This document shows positions 54,070-63,599 of a stretch of DNA of 64,000 bases, piece by piece (within the stretch, counting starts at the first letter, position 1; every line of letters starts with the position of its first letter). Below the pieces are notes generated by a model. That model was not told where the DNA came from. It did no database searches and saw nothing but the letters and a program-made list of their open reading frames with translations. A program made the translations under genes and the position numbers. The DNA comes from Siphonodentalium dalli. Its lineage: Eukaryota; Mollusca; Scaphopoda; Gadilida; Siphonodentaliidae. Location: contig CP136061.1 of NCBI GenBank assembly GCA_032622095.1, positions 95,537,345 to 95,601,344 on the forward strand, read 5' to 3'.

Positions 54070-55945
54070 ACAGATGACTTGGTGAGTATTGTCAACCCCA
54101 CAACATCTTTTGTAAATATCCATCCCGAAATTCCAGTAGGTGGTCGGTTTACACACTTCGTACCAAACTGGGAGAAATTAACCCAAGACCGCTGGCTATT
54201 GACTATTGTCAGACAAGGTTACCAACTACAGTTTACCCATGTTCCACCGTTCAACGGGGTCAAACAAACTCGTGTTCCTGCCACGGCTCTGGGTTTACTC
54301 AAAGACGAGGTCGCAAAACTTTTAGCGCTCAACACAATCGAGCTGGTGCCTTCTCAGTCATTGAACGAAGGTTTTTACAGTACATTATTCCTCGTTCCCA
54401 AGAAAAATGGCGAATTGAGGCCCGTGATCAATCTAAAGAAACTAAATGTGTTTCTCCAAAAACAGTCCTTCAAAATGGACACACTAGCCAAAACGTTGAC
54501 GTTAGTACAGCCAAACGATTGGGCATTTTCTCTGGATATCCAAAAAGCTTTCATGCACATAATGATTTATCCACTGCACAGGAAATTTCTCCGTTTCTGT
54601 GTGGACGGAACAGCTTACCAGTTCCGCGCTTTATGTTTCGGCCCAACATGCTCACCGAGAATTTGGACGAAAGTCAGTGCAGGAGCCGCCTCTTGCCTCC
54701 AAAAGAGGGGTTTACGGCTCGTTGTTTATCTCGACGATTTGCTTTGCGTAAACCAGAGTCCTGTGCAGTTGCAAAAACAGCGCGATCTTTTGTTGACAAC
54801 TCTAAAAAATCTGGGGTTCTTGATTAATTTCGAGAAATCACAACTGACTCCTACTCAATCCATAATATATCTGGGAGCACATCTTCAACTGGACATGGGC
54901 TAAGCAGCCCCAAGTCTGGAGCGAATTCGTTGTCTACAACTAACAGTTACAAGGTTAAATGCAGGCCACAATACGGTCAGACATTATCTGCAAGTTGTGG
55001 GCATGATTGCTTCATGCTTGAATCTGATACCCAATGCCAGACTATTCATGCGACCAATTCAATTATTTCTCCTTTCACATTGGAAACCAGGGATGGACAT
55101 GGACAGGGAACTTCCATGCCCGAAATATCTCATCCCTCATTTAAATTGGTGGTTACATGCAGCCAACATTTCCAAAGGCCTATCCCTAGTACCTGTGAAG
55201 GTAACAAAAGTTATCACAACCGATGCCAGTTTACAGGGCTACGGGGGACATATGGACGAACACATTTTTCAGGGCACTGGTCTCCCCAAGAGAGGACATT
55301 CCACATAAACAATCTCGAAATGAGAGCGGTATTATTGACCCTAAAACATTTCGCACCAGCCCTGCGAAATCAACATGTCCTGGTTTGCTCGGACAACACA
55401 ACTGTAGTCCAATATATCAACAAACAGGGCGGGACAACTGTCAACTATGGGAACTTTGGATATTTGCAATCGAGCAGAAAATATCACTCCAATCAGCTCA
55501 TATTTGTGGCAGGGACAATCACCTGGTCGACAGTCTCAGTCGAGTCAAGATTTTGGAAAACGAGTGGGTGTTAGACGATGGTATAACTCAGCGAATATTT
55601 CTCAACTGGGGCACCCCTCTGATCGATTTGTTTGCCAATTACGTCAACAAAAAGACACCAGTCTTCTGCAGTTGGCACCCTCATCCACAAGCCTGGGGGA
55701 CAGATGCCCTCGCACAAAATTGGGAACAGCTGTTTGCATATGCATTTCCTCCAATAGCTCTAATTCAGAAAGTGCTGTCTCACATGCAGTTGTTCAATTA
55801 TCAACTTATTCTGATAGCTCCTCATTGGCCGAATCAGATTTGGTTTCCTCAGCTTCTACAGTTATTGATAGCCAAACTAATCTTGCTCCCCGGTCAGGAC
55901 AACCTTCTCACACAGGGGACATGGATTCAACATCCCAACCCATAG
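54070..55945 (+). pseudogene. DIRS copy B reverse transcriptase - RNase H region
   Basis: The RT is continuous from 'FVPNWEKLTQDRWLLTIVRQ' through 'LVPKKNGELRPVINLKKLN', 'SLDIQKAFMHIMIYPLHRKF' and 'LRLVVYLDDLLCVNQSP' to a stop at 54901 caused by a short insertion (GGGCTAAGCAGCCCC). The RNase H and DIRS-specific domain follow in two further frames, as in copy A. The better preserved of the two RT regions. Confidence 0.8.
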
Positions 55946-56206
55946 TCCCTCCGTTTGACTGCCTGGTTAATTCTCAACAGAGACCTCCAAGCAGAAGGAG
56001 TTTCTGGGGAAGCTCGAAATTTATTATCCGCCGCCTGGAGACCAGGCACTAAATGAGATTATCAATATAAATTTCGAAAATTAGGTAGCTGGTGTTCTGA
56101 CCGACAAATTAATCCCCTTTCAGCAACTTTAACAGATTGCTCTAATTTTCTAGCTGATCTTTATCATTCGGGGCTTCAATACTGTACCATCCGTGGGTAC
56201 CAGTCA

Positions 56207-56921
56207 ATGCTATATGTATGTATACCCCTTATTGACAACAAACCAGTGGGCCAACATCCACAGGTAATTCGTCTATTGAAAGTTATCTTCCACACCAGAC
56301 CTCCAGTCCAGAAATTGCTTCCAGACTGGGATTTGCCTCTTGTTCTTCAGGCGTTACAACAACCTCCGTTTGAACCATTATCTCTGGCTTCGCTTAAATA
56401 CCTAACATGGAAAACGGTCTTTCTAATTGCTATCACTTCATTCCGAAGATGCAGTGATTTACAATCATTATCCATCATTGAAGGAGCAATGTCAATGACT
56501 CAACGAGGCATTACTTTTATGTGACAAGGTCTTTCTAAACAAGATAGACAGTCTCATTTGAGCCCATCAATTTTTATCCCTGCCTTTGAGGAAAATCCTC
56601 TACTGGATCCTAAGAGGTCACTTGAAGTTTACTTGGACAAAACAAAAGATATCGGGGGTCCGGAATGTAACGTATTCATTTCTGTCAATAACCCTCACAA
56701 AGCGGTCTCTGCCCAAACCATTTCTGGCTGGATTGTTAATGCAATTAAAAAGAGTTATTCTGATTGCAGGTCAGGACTGTGAGTTACCATCATCTATCAA
56801 AGGACATTCCACTAGAGCACTAGGCCCATCCTGGGCATTGTATAAGGGTGCTTCAATTTCTGATGTTTTGTACCGCGCAGACTGGAGTCGTGCAGACACG
56901 TTTGTCAAATTTGTTATATGA
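56207..56921 (+). pseudogene. DIRS copy B tyrosine recombinase region
   Basis: It keeps the 11 bp lost in A ('VIFHTRPPVQKLLPDWDLPL'), the RR segment 'FRRCSDLQSLSIIEGAM' and the HxxR segment 'KGHSTRALGPSWALYKG'. A stop lies at 56522 and a 3-bp-class change near 56778 alters frame. After DTFVKF the frame reads VI and stops, so the expected Tyr is again absent. Confidence 0.75.
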
Positions 56922-57173
56922 AGAATATCGAAGTTTCTGTTCTTCATACATGAATATCTTCTTGGCGAGTTGCCGATGTACAGAATTTGTGTTATATACA
57001 TGTTTGTATACTACTTTATTCATCTTTCTGAGAGCTGGAAGATGAACCACTTCTTGTAAATACGTTCATTGAAAAATTATAAACTGAACAGTCATTGTAT
57101 ACACCACACCGAGTTGTATAAGGATCGGAGAACAACTTGGTTCCGCAGCGATAGATGCTCTGGAATCAGAAGT

Positions 57174-57276
57174 AATTCAGAGCGATGTGAGGTAAGTGCT
57201 TAATTCTAGAAGTAAAATTCGTAGATTTGGAACAAGTCCAAATTTTACGAAAGAATTATACTTACCTCACATCCGC
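57174..57276. repeat. DIRS copy B internal complementary region
   Basis: Same two abutting complements as in copy A, with one base difference (AACAAGTCC versus AACGAGTCC). The B version pairs better with its right end (GGACTTGTTCC). Confidence 0.9.
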
Positions 57277-57495
57277 GTTACCCACCCACCTTCCCTACGA
57301 CGTTGTTTCTCTTGGTACGCTCCGGCGCCACGCGAGACAGATTCACATCACCTAATTTCGTTAGGGGTTCCAGTTCGGTTAAAAATGTGAACCGGAAACG
57401 GGCGAGTTTAATGCGTAAAGACGGTTATTCAGAGCGATGTGAGGGAAGTATAAATCTTTCGTAAAATTTGGACTTGTTCCAAATCTACGAATTTT

Positions 57496-59030
57496 CGCTG
57501 TAACATGGTTGTTCTCCTGTGGCGACAAGATGCTGTGAGGAACAATGATTGGGAAACAATGAATTCTTTTTATCAACATATTTCATACAAAAAAGCATCC
57601 AATATTTGAGAGGCTCATCACTTACTTGCATGTGAGCATACTATTTCAATATATTCTATATAATAGGCAGAAAATAATTTGTTTTCAAATGCTAATTATA
57701 ATACCTGAAATTGAAATATGTCAGACGATATTCTTGATTAACACATTTATTAAAAGCGTGGTTTATTGTGAAGTTTGTGAAATTGGTATCTCTTCAATAA
57801 GATGATATATGTTGATGAGAAATGACCTGCTATTTCTCGTAGTTTGAGAATCCCTCCAGCGCGTCCGATTGGCTTTATTCTTAGTGTGCATTACAAGTAA
57901 TCATTGGTAAACACCAATTGATCTGCATTATTTATACTAGTAGGCTGAACTCTTAAAATGCTAGGAACTGAATTTAATATGGCTCGCTAGCGGCAAGAAT
58001 TATTTGAACGTAAAGCATCGAATCTCTTTTTAGATCATTGTATATTCCGATGACATAATCCACAGGTTAAATATAAATCTTCATTTAACCGAATCAATTT
58101 TTAGATCGTTTTATATTCCGATGACGACATCCACTGGTTAAATATAAATCAACATTTAAATCAATCGGGAGTGCTAGAATTATTCACTGCTGATAGAATC
58201 TAATTTCCCGCGCTTGAGCAATTCTTTGTCTGCATCATTTCTACCAATGACAATAATCTATAGTATTCAGTCTCTTAATATTATCAGAATCAGAACGCTA
58301 GGAATTCTGGAAGTGGCAAGACCGAGACTGTATCAATCACTGCGTCATTCTCGAGAGAGACTTTGCGATCGATACAAGCACGATCAAGCGCTTCATAATT
58401 ATATATACTCTGCTGTCTGAGAAGCGAATAAAGTTTCTTATATTACTTCCTGCTGCTGTACATTCTAATAAGGAATCATGAAAACGAATCTTATGCACAA
58501 CCCGATACAACCCGGCGTGGCTCTGCTGTCGCCCTTTGTTAAACTATTCTTTTGGATTCCTTCTTGGCATTTGCTTTCCGAAGGAGAGATGTGGAGGTTA
58601 ATAGAACTAATGCTCACTGAGCGATAGTCTTCACTCGCTCGGGCATTGGACTGCGTGACACGCCGAACGTGTTTATGTTTTTTCAGCGAGCAGAACTGGA
58701 ACATTTAAGTTTCTAACTATTATGCAGCAGGGCCATAGAGCCGTCAGGAACTGCGGTCAGAACCGAGGTGCTGATGCTTAAATATTAAGGTTTTCTTCCT
58801 AACAAGTCATGATGGGCCGGACAAAAAATGCCAACAAAAGCAGGCAACACGCAGTGCCGGTGGTTTCCCGACAATCTAGGATATCAGCAGTGAGCGTTGC
58901 CAAGCAACCTCATGCAGTTGCATCTGGTGTCATCAATACCACCCATACTTGGGATGACTAAATTCACCTACTGTGGATCTCATTCTTCAATTGTCCAGCA
59001 CCATATTTGAATGCCTGTACATGTACTGTG
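57496..59030. other. Duplicated spacer, includes the empty TTAA site
   Basis: It begins with the 3' remainder of the interrupted exon ('VVLLWRQDAVRNNDWE', about 57505-57555). The single TTAA at 57738-57741 is the empty counterpart of the MITE at 44280. At 58060-58110 an extra partial repeat of 'CCGATGAC...GGTTAAATATAAATC' is present relative to A. Confidence 0.6.
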
Positions 59031-59488
59031 TTAACCCTTTACCCAACAGAACGGCCCTGTGCCAATGCATTCTCTTATATATGCGAGTCGACCATAGGTC
59101 ACCTCGCATATATAAGAGAATGCATTGGCTTAACACATATTAAAAATGATAAAATTGTCAAAGATTGTAGAAAAATATTATAAAAAATGTTAAAAAATGT
59201 AAGAAAAAATTATAAAATTGTTAAAGAATGTAAGAAAAAATGGTAAAAAAGATTTTTTTTAGGCCAATGCATTCTCTTATATATGCGAGGCGACCTATGG
59301 TCGACTCGCATATATAAGAGAATGCATTAATTGGCACAGGGCATAACTGTAACCATCACAATGTGGTCAATGAACCGGTTCCAATGATATCCATATTTGT
59401 ATGGTGTTATTGAGACAGACCGAAGATATTTTAGGCTGTTGAAGCATTATTTGGGCGTTTTTGGCCGCTTTGTTGGATAAAGGGTTAA
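59031..59488. mobile_element. TTAA MITE family B, orthologue of 45812-46218
   Basis: TTAA at 59031-59034 and 59485-59488. Both hairpins are full length (59061-59129 and 59263-59335, the latter with a small 'AATTAA'-type insertion in the right arm). It has the same chromosomal flanks as the copy A element. Confidence 0.9.
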
Positions 59489-60040
59489 CCATTCATTTGG
59501 GTTATACATATATTCACATGTATACAAGGAGAGGACTTTAAAAAAGCATTTTGCTTGTTGTCCAATCCTCTTCATAAATCTTTATATTTCTACATGTATA
59601 TTGTGTCTGTGTTATATGTTTGATTTTTTGAAATAAATATTGTTTACACCATACACATGTAATTGACTCCCTTATACAGCTAGGTTGTAAGAGCCACCTT
59701 AATAATATCATGGGTACAGATTGGGATCATATTTGCCTGCTGGAATTGGTACTGCCTGGCCAATCTGGGTCAGTCAGTGATTACTGATACAGCCCAGTGC
59801 TCAAATCTTAAGACATTAGTACTGACCCATGAGGTGTGAGTGGCTGGGTGTTCACCCTCAAATCATGCAGTGTCTTGAGTCCCCAGCTGATATCTGTACC
59901 CAGTTGGTGAGATAGTTGATACCTGGACATTGGACATGAAGAGAATAGGCTGCCGACCTGCAGAGAGGAGGCCAGCCTCATTTAGGTCACTCTTGACTGG
60001 AAATGATGGGATGTGCTAAAAGGTGAGTTTAACATAACCT
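59489..60040. other. Duplicated spacer
   Basis: Collinear with 46219-46740. No recognised gene on either strand. Confidence 0.4.
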
Positions 60041-60380
60041 TACATGCATATCACCCGATCCGTGCAGTGTGATACCAAAACTCTCCATAACTGGTACATG
60101 TAATGCGTTGAATGCAGCAAAAGCAGAGGATTCCATGCATGGCCATGCACTCGATAATCCACATGAATATCCTTACATTAGTTCGGCTACCCTCATATGT
60201 ACCTCTCTCACGATTTGTTGAGCTCTATTCAGCCATTCTCTGATCGTATAATCACCCTTTGTTCTTCTATATTCCCCCGATTCAGCAGTGCCATCCACAG
60301 ACTGTTCAACAAACGAGAAGTTCACCCAGTTTGTTTCGTCTGGTTGTAACTCACAGACACTTTTGCTGAATCAAGGAATA
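60041..60380 (-). pseudogene. Reverse-strand coding fragment, copy B, frameshifted
   Basis: Counterpart of 46740-47110. The minus strand keeps 'SVDGTAESGEYRRTKGDYTI' and 'REWLNRAQQIVRE', then loses frame at a one-base deletion in the CCTCTC tract (60200). The downstream 'FNALHVPVMESFGITLHGSG' frame is preserved. Confidence 0.4.
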
Positions 60381-60518
60381 CTTGGTAAATGTCAATCCTT
60401 TCCTTCTTTCGATTGTCGCAATTATTTGGTATGCGAGAGATTTCTTAATTGTCTGATAAGTTCATCAGGATCACAAAAATGTTTCACTTTTTGCTTTCAC
60501 CTAATAACAATGATGGAA

Positions 60519-60816
60519 AAATCATCATTGATACCATGGCAGAGCTGGTTTTCATTAATCATCATTGATACCATGGCAGAGCTGGTTTTCATTAATCATC
60601 ATTGATACCATGGCAGAGCTGGTTTTCATTAATCATCATTGATACCATGGCAGAGCTGGTTTTCATTAATCATCATTGATACCATGGCAGAGCTGGTTTT
60701 CATTAATCATCATTGATACCATGGCAGAGCTGGTTTTCATTAATCATCATTGATACCATGGCAGAGCTGGTTTTCATTAATCATCATTGATACCATGGCA
60801 GAGCTGGTTTTCATTG
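60519..60816. repeat. 37-bp minisatellite, eight units (single in copy A)
   Basis: The unit is 'ATCATCATTGATACCATGGC' plus 'AGAGCTGGTTTTCATTA', tandem and practically identical. Copy A has exactly one unit at about 47253-47290, with CCACGG in place of CCATGG. The expansion is therefore private to B and recent. Confidence 0.9.
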
Positions 60817-61343
60817 TGTCAGTCTTTTTATTTTTAAATTGTTTACTTTTCTTTTATGCGACGAGTTATATATTTACAGGGCTGTCTTATTGGTGATCTT
60901 GACTTTGAAATCCAGGGGGTGGAGATAACCCGGAAGTAAGAGCCGAAATCTAGTTTAATGTCATCCACTATTGTGATAGTCAGAAATAATTTGTGTCTCT
61001 TGCTTTTTCCGTTCTAATTGATATTCACGTATGTAATTATAATTTCACATTCCTTGTTAACAAACGCAGTGTCATGGTGACCCGGATTTGGATCGACAAA
61101 CTCAAAATGAATTTTCAAATAAACAAGTAGTGAGTATATTCCAATAGCTTCACAAGATATGTCATGTAGATATAAGGACAGTGAAGTCAAAATAAAACTG
61201 CTTGAAGGAGATACAATCCGAGCAAAAAAGGCTGAAGATGATCACCTACTTAAAAGTCGATACAACGGTAAATCATAACATTACCGTCTCTCTCGATTGG
61301 TTCAGACTTCGATTTGCATAATTGCCAACAAAGCAAATCAAAG

Positions 61344-61686
61344 ATGGAGCAGATTATTCATATTAGTGGTATTATGTGTGTTTTTGTGTTCGGTTTCATC
61401 AATGGCAGTACCAAAGCATGTGAAATGAATGTGCCGGAAGAGTGCAATGAAGATTTTCATGGGAGTAGATTTGTTCTCCAAAAGTGTTTGTGAATGAATG
61501 AATCTTGTCCTAGCTCCACACTGCCGAAATAGACAACACCAAAGAATACAACTAAAACTTAGAACAAACCGACAATCAATTGCAAATGCTACTTATCACA
61601 ACTTCGACAAATTTGACTATGGATTGGAGTTTGCTATTTATCCAAAATTTGGTGACAAATCATGTGATTGTATACAGCCCTCATAA
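61344..61686 (+). pseudogene. Small secreted cysteine-containing protein exon, copy B, frameshifted
   Basis: Starts 'MEQIIHISGIMCVFVFGF', with a better hydrophobic core than copy A, then 'INGSTKACEMNVPEECNEDF'. An extra G (CATGGGAGTAG) shifts the frame after 61459, and a further small insertion precedes 'PHCRNRQHQRIQLKLR'. The tail 'FGDKSCDCIQPS' is retained. Broken in this copy. Confidence 0.5.
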
Positions 61687-62377
61687 TTGGCTACGGCAAT
61701 GCCGAAGCCATTTGCTGAAGCAAACTGGGCCACGGTAAAGGGTTGCCGTAGCAGATTGCCGAAGCCAAACAACCTGAATTAAAAGGGCTGTTGTATATGT
61801 CAACGATAAACAATGCACACAACAGGCATCACACTCAGTCTGATCAGGTTAAGTTTTATCTTTTAAAAAGTTAAATAAACTGACAATCAGTTGCAAATGC
61901 TGATCTTAACACAATCGACTAATTCGACAATGGATCGTGTGCAATTTGATGTTGATATATAGATGATCAAGAATGCACACCACAGCCATCCAACTCCCAC
62001 TCTGATCAGGTAAGTTTTATCTTTAAAAAAGTTAATCTAAATCCAAAATGTTTTGTTTACAACTCTTAGTGAATGTTCAGTCATCTACAATTCAATCTAA
62101 GTGGAGGAATGAGTCTCACAAAATCATGCAGTTTGTTCTGGAGCCGTAACGATTCATGTCAATTCATTGTATCGCGATAAACTTTCAAACAATACGCATA
62201 TCGTACGTATCATGTTATGTGTATCATGATACACATAGAACTGCGACCCTGATCTTTACCATTTCTGACATTGGTTTTCATGTATGTAATATATTAACTT
62301 ACTCAACAGTATGAACGTACCGTACCCTAACACCACGTATGTAGATGTGTATAACGCGACATGTTTTCTTCTAACAG

Positions 62378-62576
62378 ATCGGCTGTGGATCGACGGCAGG
62401 GATATGTGAATGCAAATGAGATATATCCGACGAGTGATGGGCTGCCGTGGGTGGAATGGCACTGGCTCTATGAACCCGACGGCGGGAATGAAGATTGTTT
62501 GCTCATCTCGTCTCGTTATCTGATGGGTGACTATTGGTGCGACTCAGGCATCATGAAGTATGTGTGCGAGATGTAA
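62378..62576 (+). CDS. C-type lectin-like domain terminal exon, copy B
   Basis: It follows a strong acceptor ('TGTTTTCTTCTAACAG'). The frame reads 'SAVDRRQGYVNANEIYPTSD', 'GLPWVEWHWLYEPDGGNEDC', 'LLISSRYLMGDYWCDSGIMK', 'YVCEM', then TAA. The overlapping frame at the exon start reads 'LWIDGRDM', which is how many lectin-like domains enter this region (W.DG). A one-base change near 62400 may therefore have shifted the first codons. Three cysteines fit the last disulphide set. Probably the 3' exon of a secreted lectin-like gene. Confidence 0.6.
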
Positions 62577-62801
62577 TGCGTGAACATACATAATGCACAG
62601 GGCCCGTGACGTCATATGAGGATTAAACAGGCTATACTGGGCGCCGCCATCTTGAAACGTCCAAACCTAAACGAGTTCGATACAGACACAAAGAGGGGAC
62701 AGCAGTTTTTCGTTGGTTTCATCAAAACTGACATTGGATCAAATTTGGGTAATTAAGTACACGTAGCTATTTATTTCAACCCACAAAAGACTTGTGTTAC
62801 C

Positions 62802-62928
62802 ATTCATCGGAAAGCTCTCCCCAAGAGCTTTCCGATGAATGGCAACAAGCCATATTTCCGACTAGATCCTGAAAAGTTACCCATAATTCTGCTGTAGTTA
62901 ATGAGTCGATTAATTAGGGCATTACTGT
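62802..62928. mobile_element. MITE C, right arm complete, left arm short
   Basis: 'CATTCATCGGAAAGCTCTCC' turns into 'AGAGCTTTCCGATGAATGGC' and runs to 'GGGCATTACTG|TA'. The corresponding copy A sequence stops at the turn (50211). Confidence 0.7.
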
Positions 62929-63027
62929 ATTCAGTTCGGCAGGCATGAGTGATGGTCGATTTATAATTATATAGGGCCCAGCAAGTTTTTGTGATTTTCT
63001 GGTTTCAAAGGTAGAGTTGATTCAAAC

Positions 63028-63118
63028 CTGTCTTGGACAGAATAAAAATGGCTGATGTCCTCATTGTGGACGAGATTTCAATGTTGAGTTTTAAATTGTT
63101 TGCGGTACTTAAAGTGTA
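63028..63118 (+). pseudogene. PIF1/Helitron-type helicase fragment (Walker B)
   Basis: The frame reads 'LDRIKMADVLIVDEISMLSF' followed by KLFAVLKV and a stop. ADVLIxDEISML is the Walker B/motif II of PIF1-family helicases, including the helicase domain of Helitrons. No other helicase motif is seen on either side. A short remnant. Confidence 0.55.
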
Positions 63119-63364
63119 GGTCGCATAGTTTTCACAAAATTAGAGGTATATGCACGTTTCACTCCCAAATAGCGATCTGAAACGATAGCAGAAACCCATT
63201 AGAGAAGCCTCAATGCATTTTTCATGTCTGGGGCCACCGAGTGCGAGCAAAAATCCGGAAAAAAAATTCTATTTGCTCAGATCGAAATCTGATTGGAAGT
63301 CGTAGCTGTGACGTAGGAAGTTGAACACGTTTTTGCTTCCGCTGTCAGGGAACTGTCAACAAGA

Positions 63365-63599
63365 ATGGCTGACTCGGATTCTTCTTCTGACAATTATTCT
63401 ACCATTTCGGAAGGTGAAGTCAGCGAAGATGTTATTGTTTGGTCAGAAGATGTAATTTCTACCGAGTTTAATAATGTGATTGTCGGTGTTGGCCCGTATA
63501 TGTTTGAGCCGGAGGCAGTGGATGTCGAGGTTGGCGAGCGGCCAGATAATTTTATGGAGGAAATTTTTCGCCTGGACGAAGCGAGTGTTCGTAAATGGT
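63365..63599 (+). CDS. First coding exon of a P2X7-C-terminal-like protein
   Basis: ATG at 63365 follows 'GTCAACAAGA'. The residues are acidic and Ser-rich ('MADSDSSSDNYSTISEGEVS'), then 'GVGPYMFEPEAVDVEVG' and 'RLDEASVRKW'. A GPYxFEPEA block ahead of a W-C-x-C-G zinc site is how stand-alone P2RX7_C proteins of invertebrates and fish begin. The exon ends at TG|GTGAGT, a strong donor, exactly where the conserved Trp/Cys would be split. The remaining exons lie outside the window. The upstream 240 bp hold no obvious TATA box. Confidence 0.55.

Larger units (their letters stand above)
52411..57495 (+). mobile_element. DIRS-type retrotransposon, copy B
   Basis: Same structure, insertion point and flanks as copy A: left repeat 52411-52563, ICR 57174-57276, right repeat 57340-57495. 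It shares the in-frame gag stop and RNase H frame breaks with A but has its own lesions: a 2-bp loss near 53347, a 1-bp loss near 53854 and an insertion near 54902. The RT polymerase box is intact (YLDDLL). Not autonomous. Confidence 0.9.
50307..62822. repeat. Segmental duplication, copy B
   Basis: Collinear with copy A. It lacks A's 3.55-kb insertion, the MITE at 44280 and the interval 47556-48590. It has an expanded 37-bp minisatellite at 60519-60816. At its end the MITE C palindrome continues (62802-62928), whereas copy A's is cut, so B preserves the original right flank. Confidence 0.85.

Noticed and set aside
53497-54903. 468-codon gag-RT fusion protein as a real product
   Set aside because: A one-base deletion compared with copy A puts about 70 residues out of frame; the two proteins are naturally in overlapping frames.
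38988-57495. Reverse transcriptase as evidence of a retrovirus or LTR element
   Set aside because: No LTRs, no integrase or protease; inverted repeats, ICR and tyrosine recombinase identify DIRS.
60519-60816. 37-bp repeats as a coding repeat domain
   Set aside because: 37 is not a multiple of three, so the frame changes in each unit.
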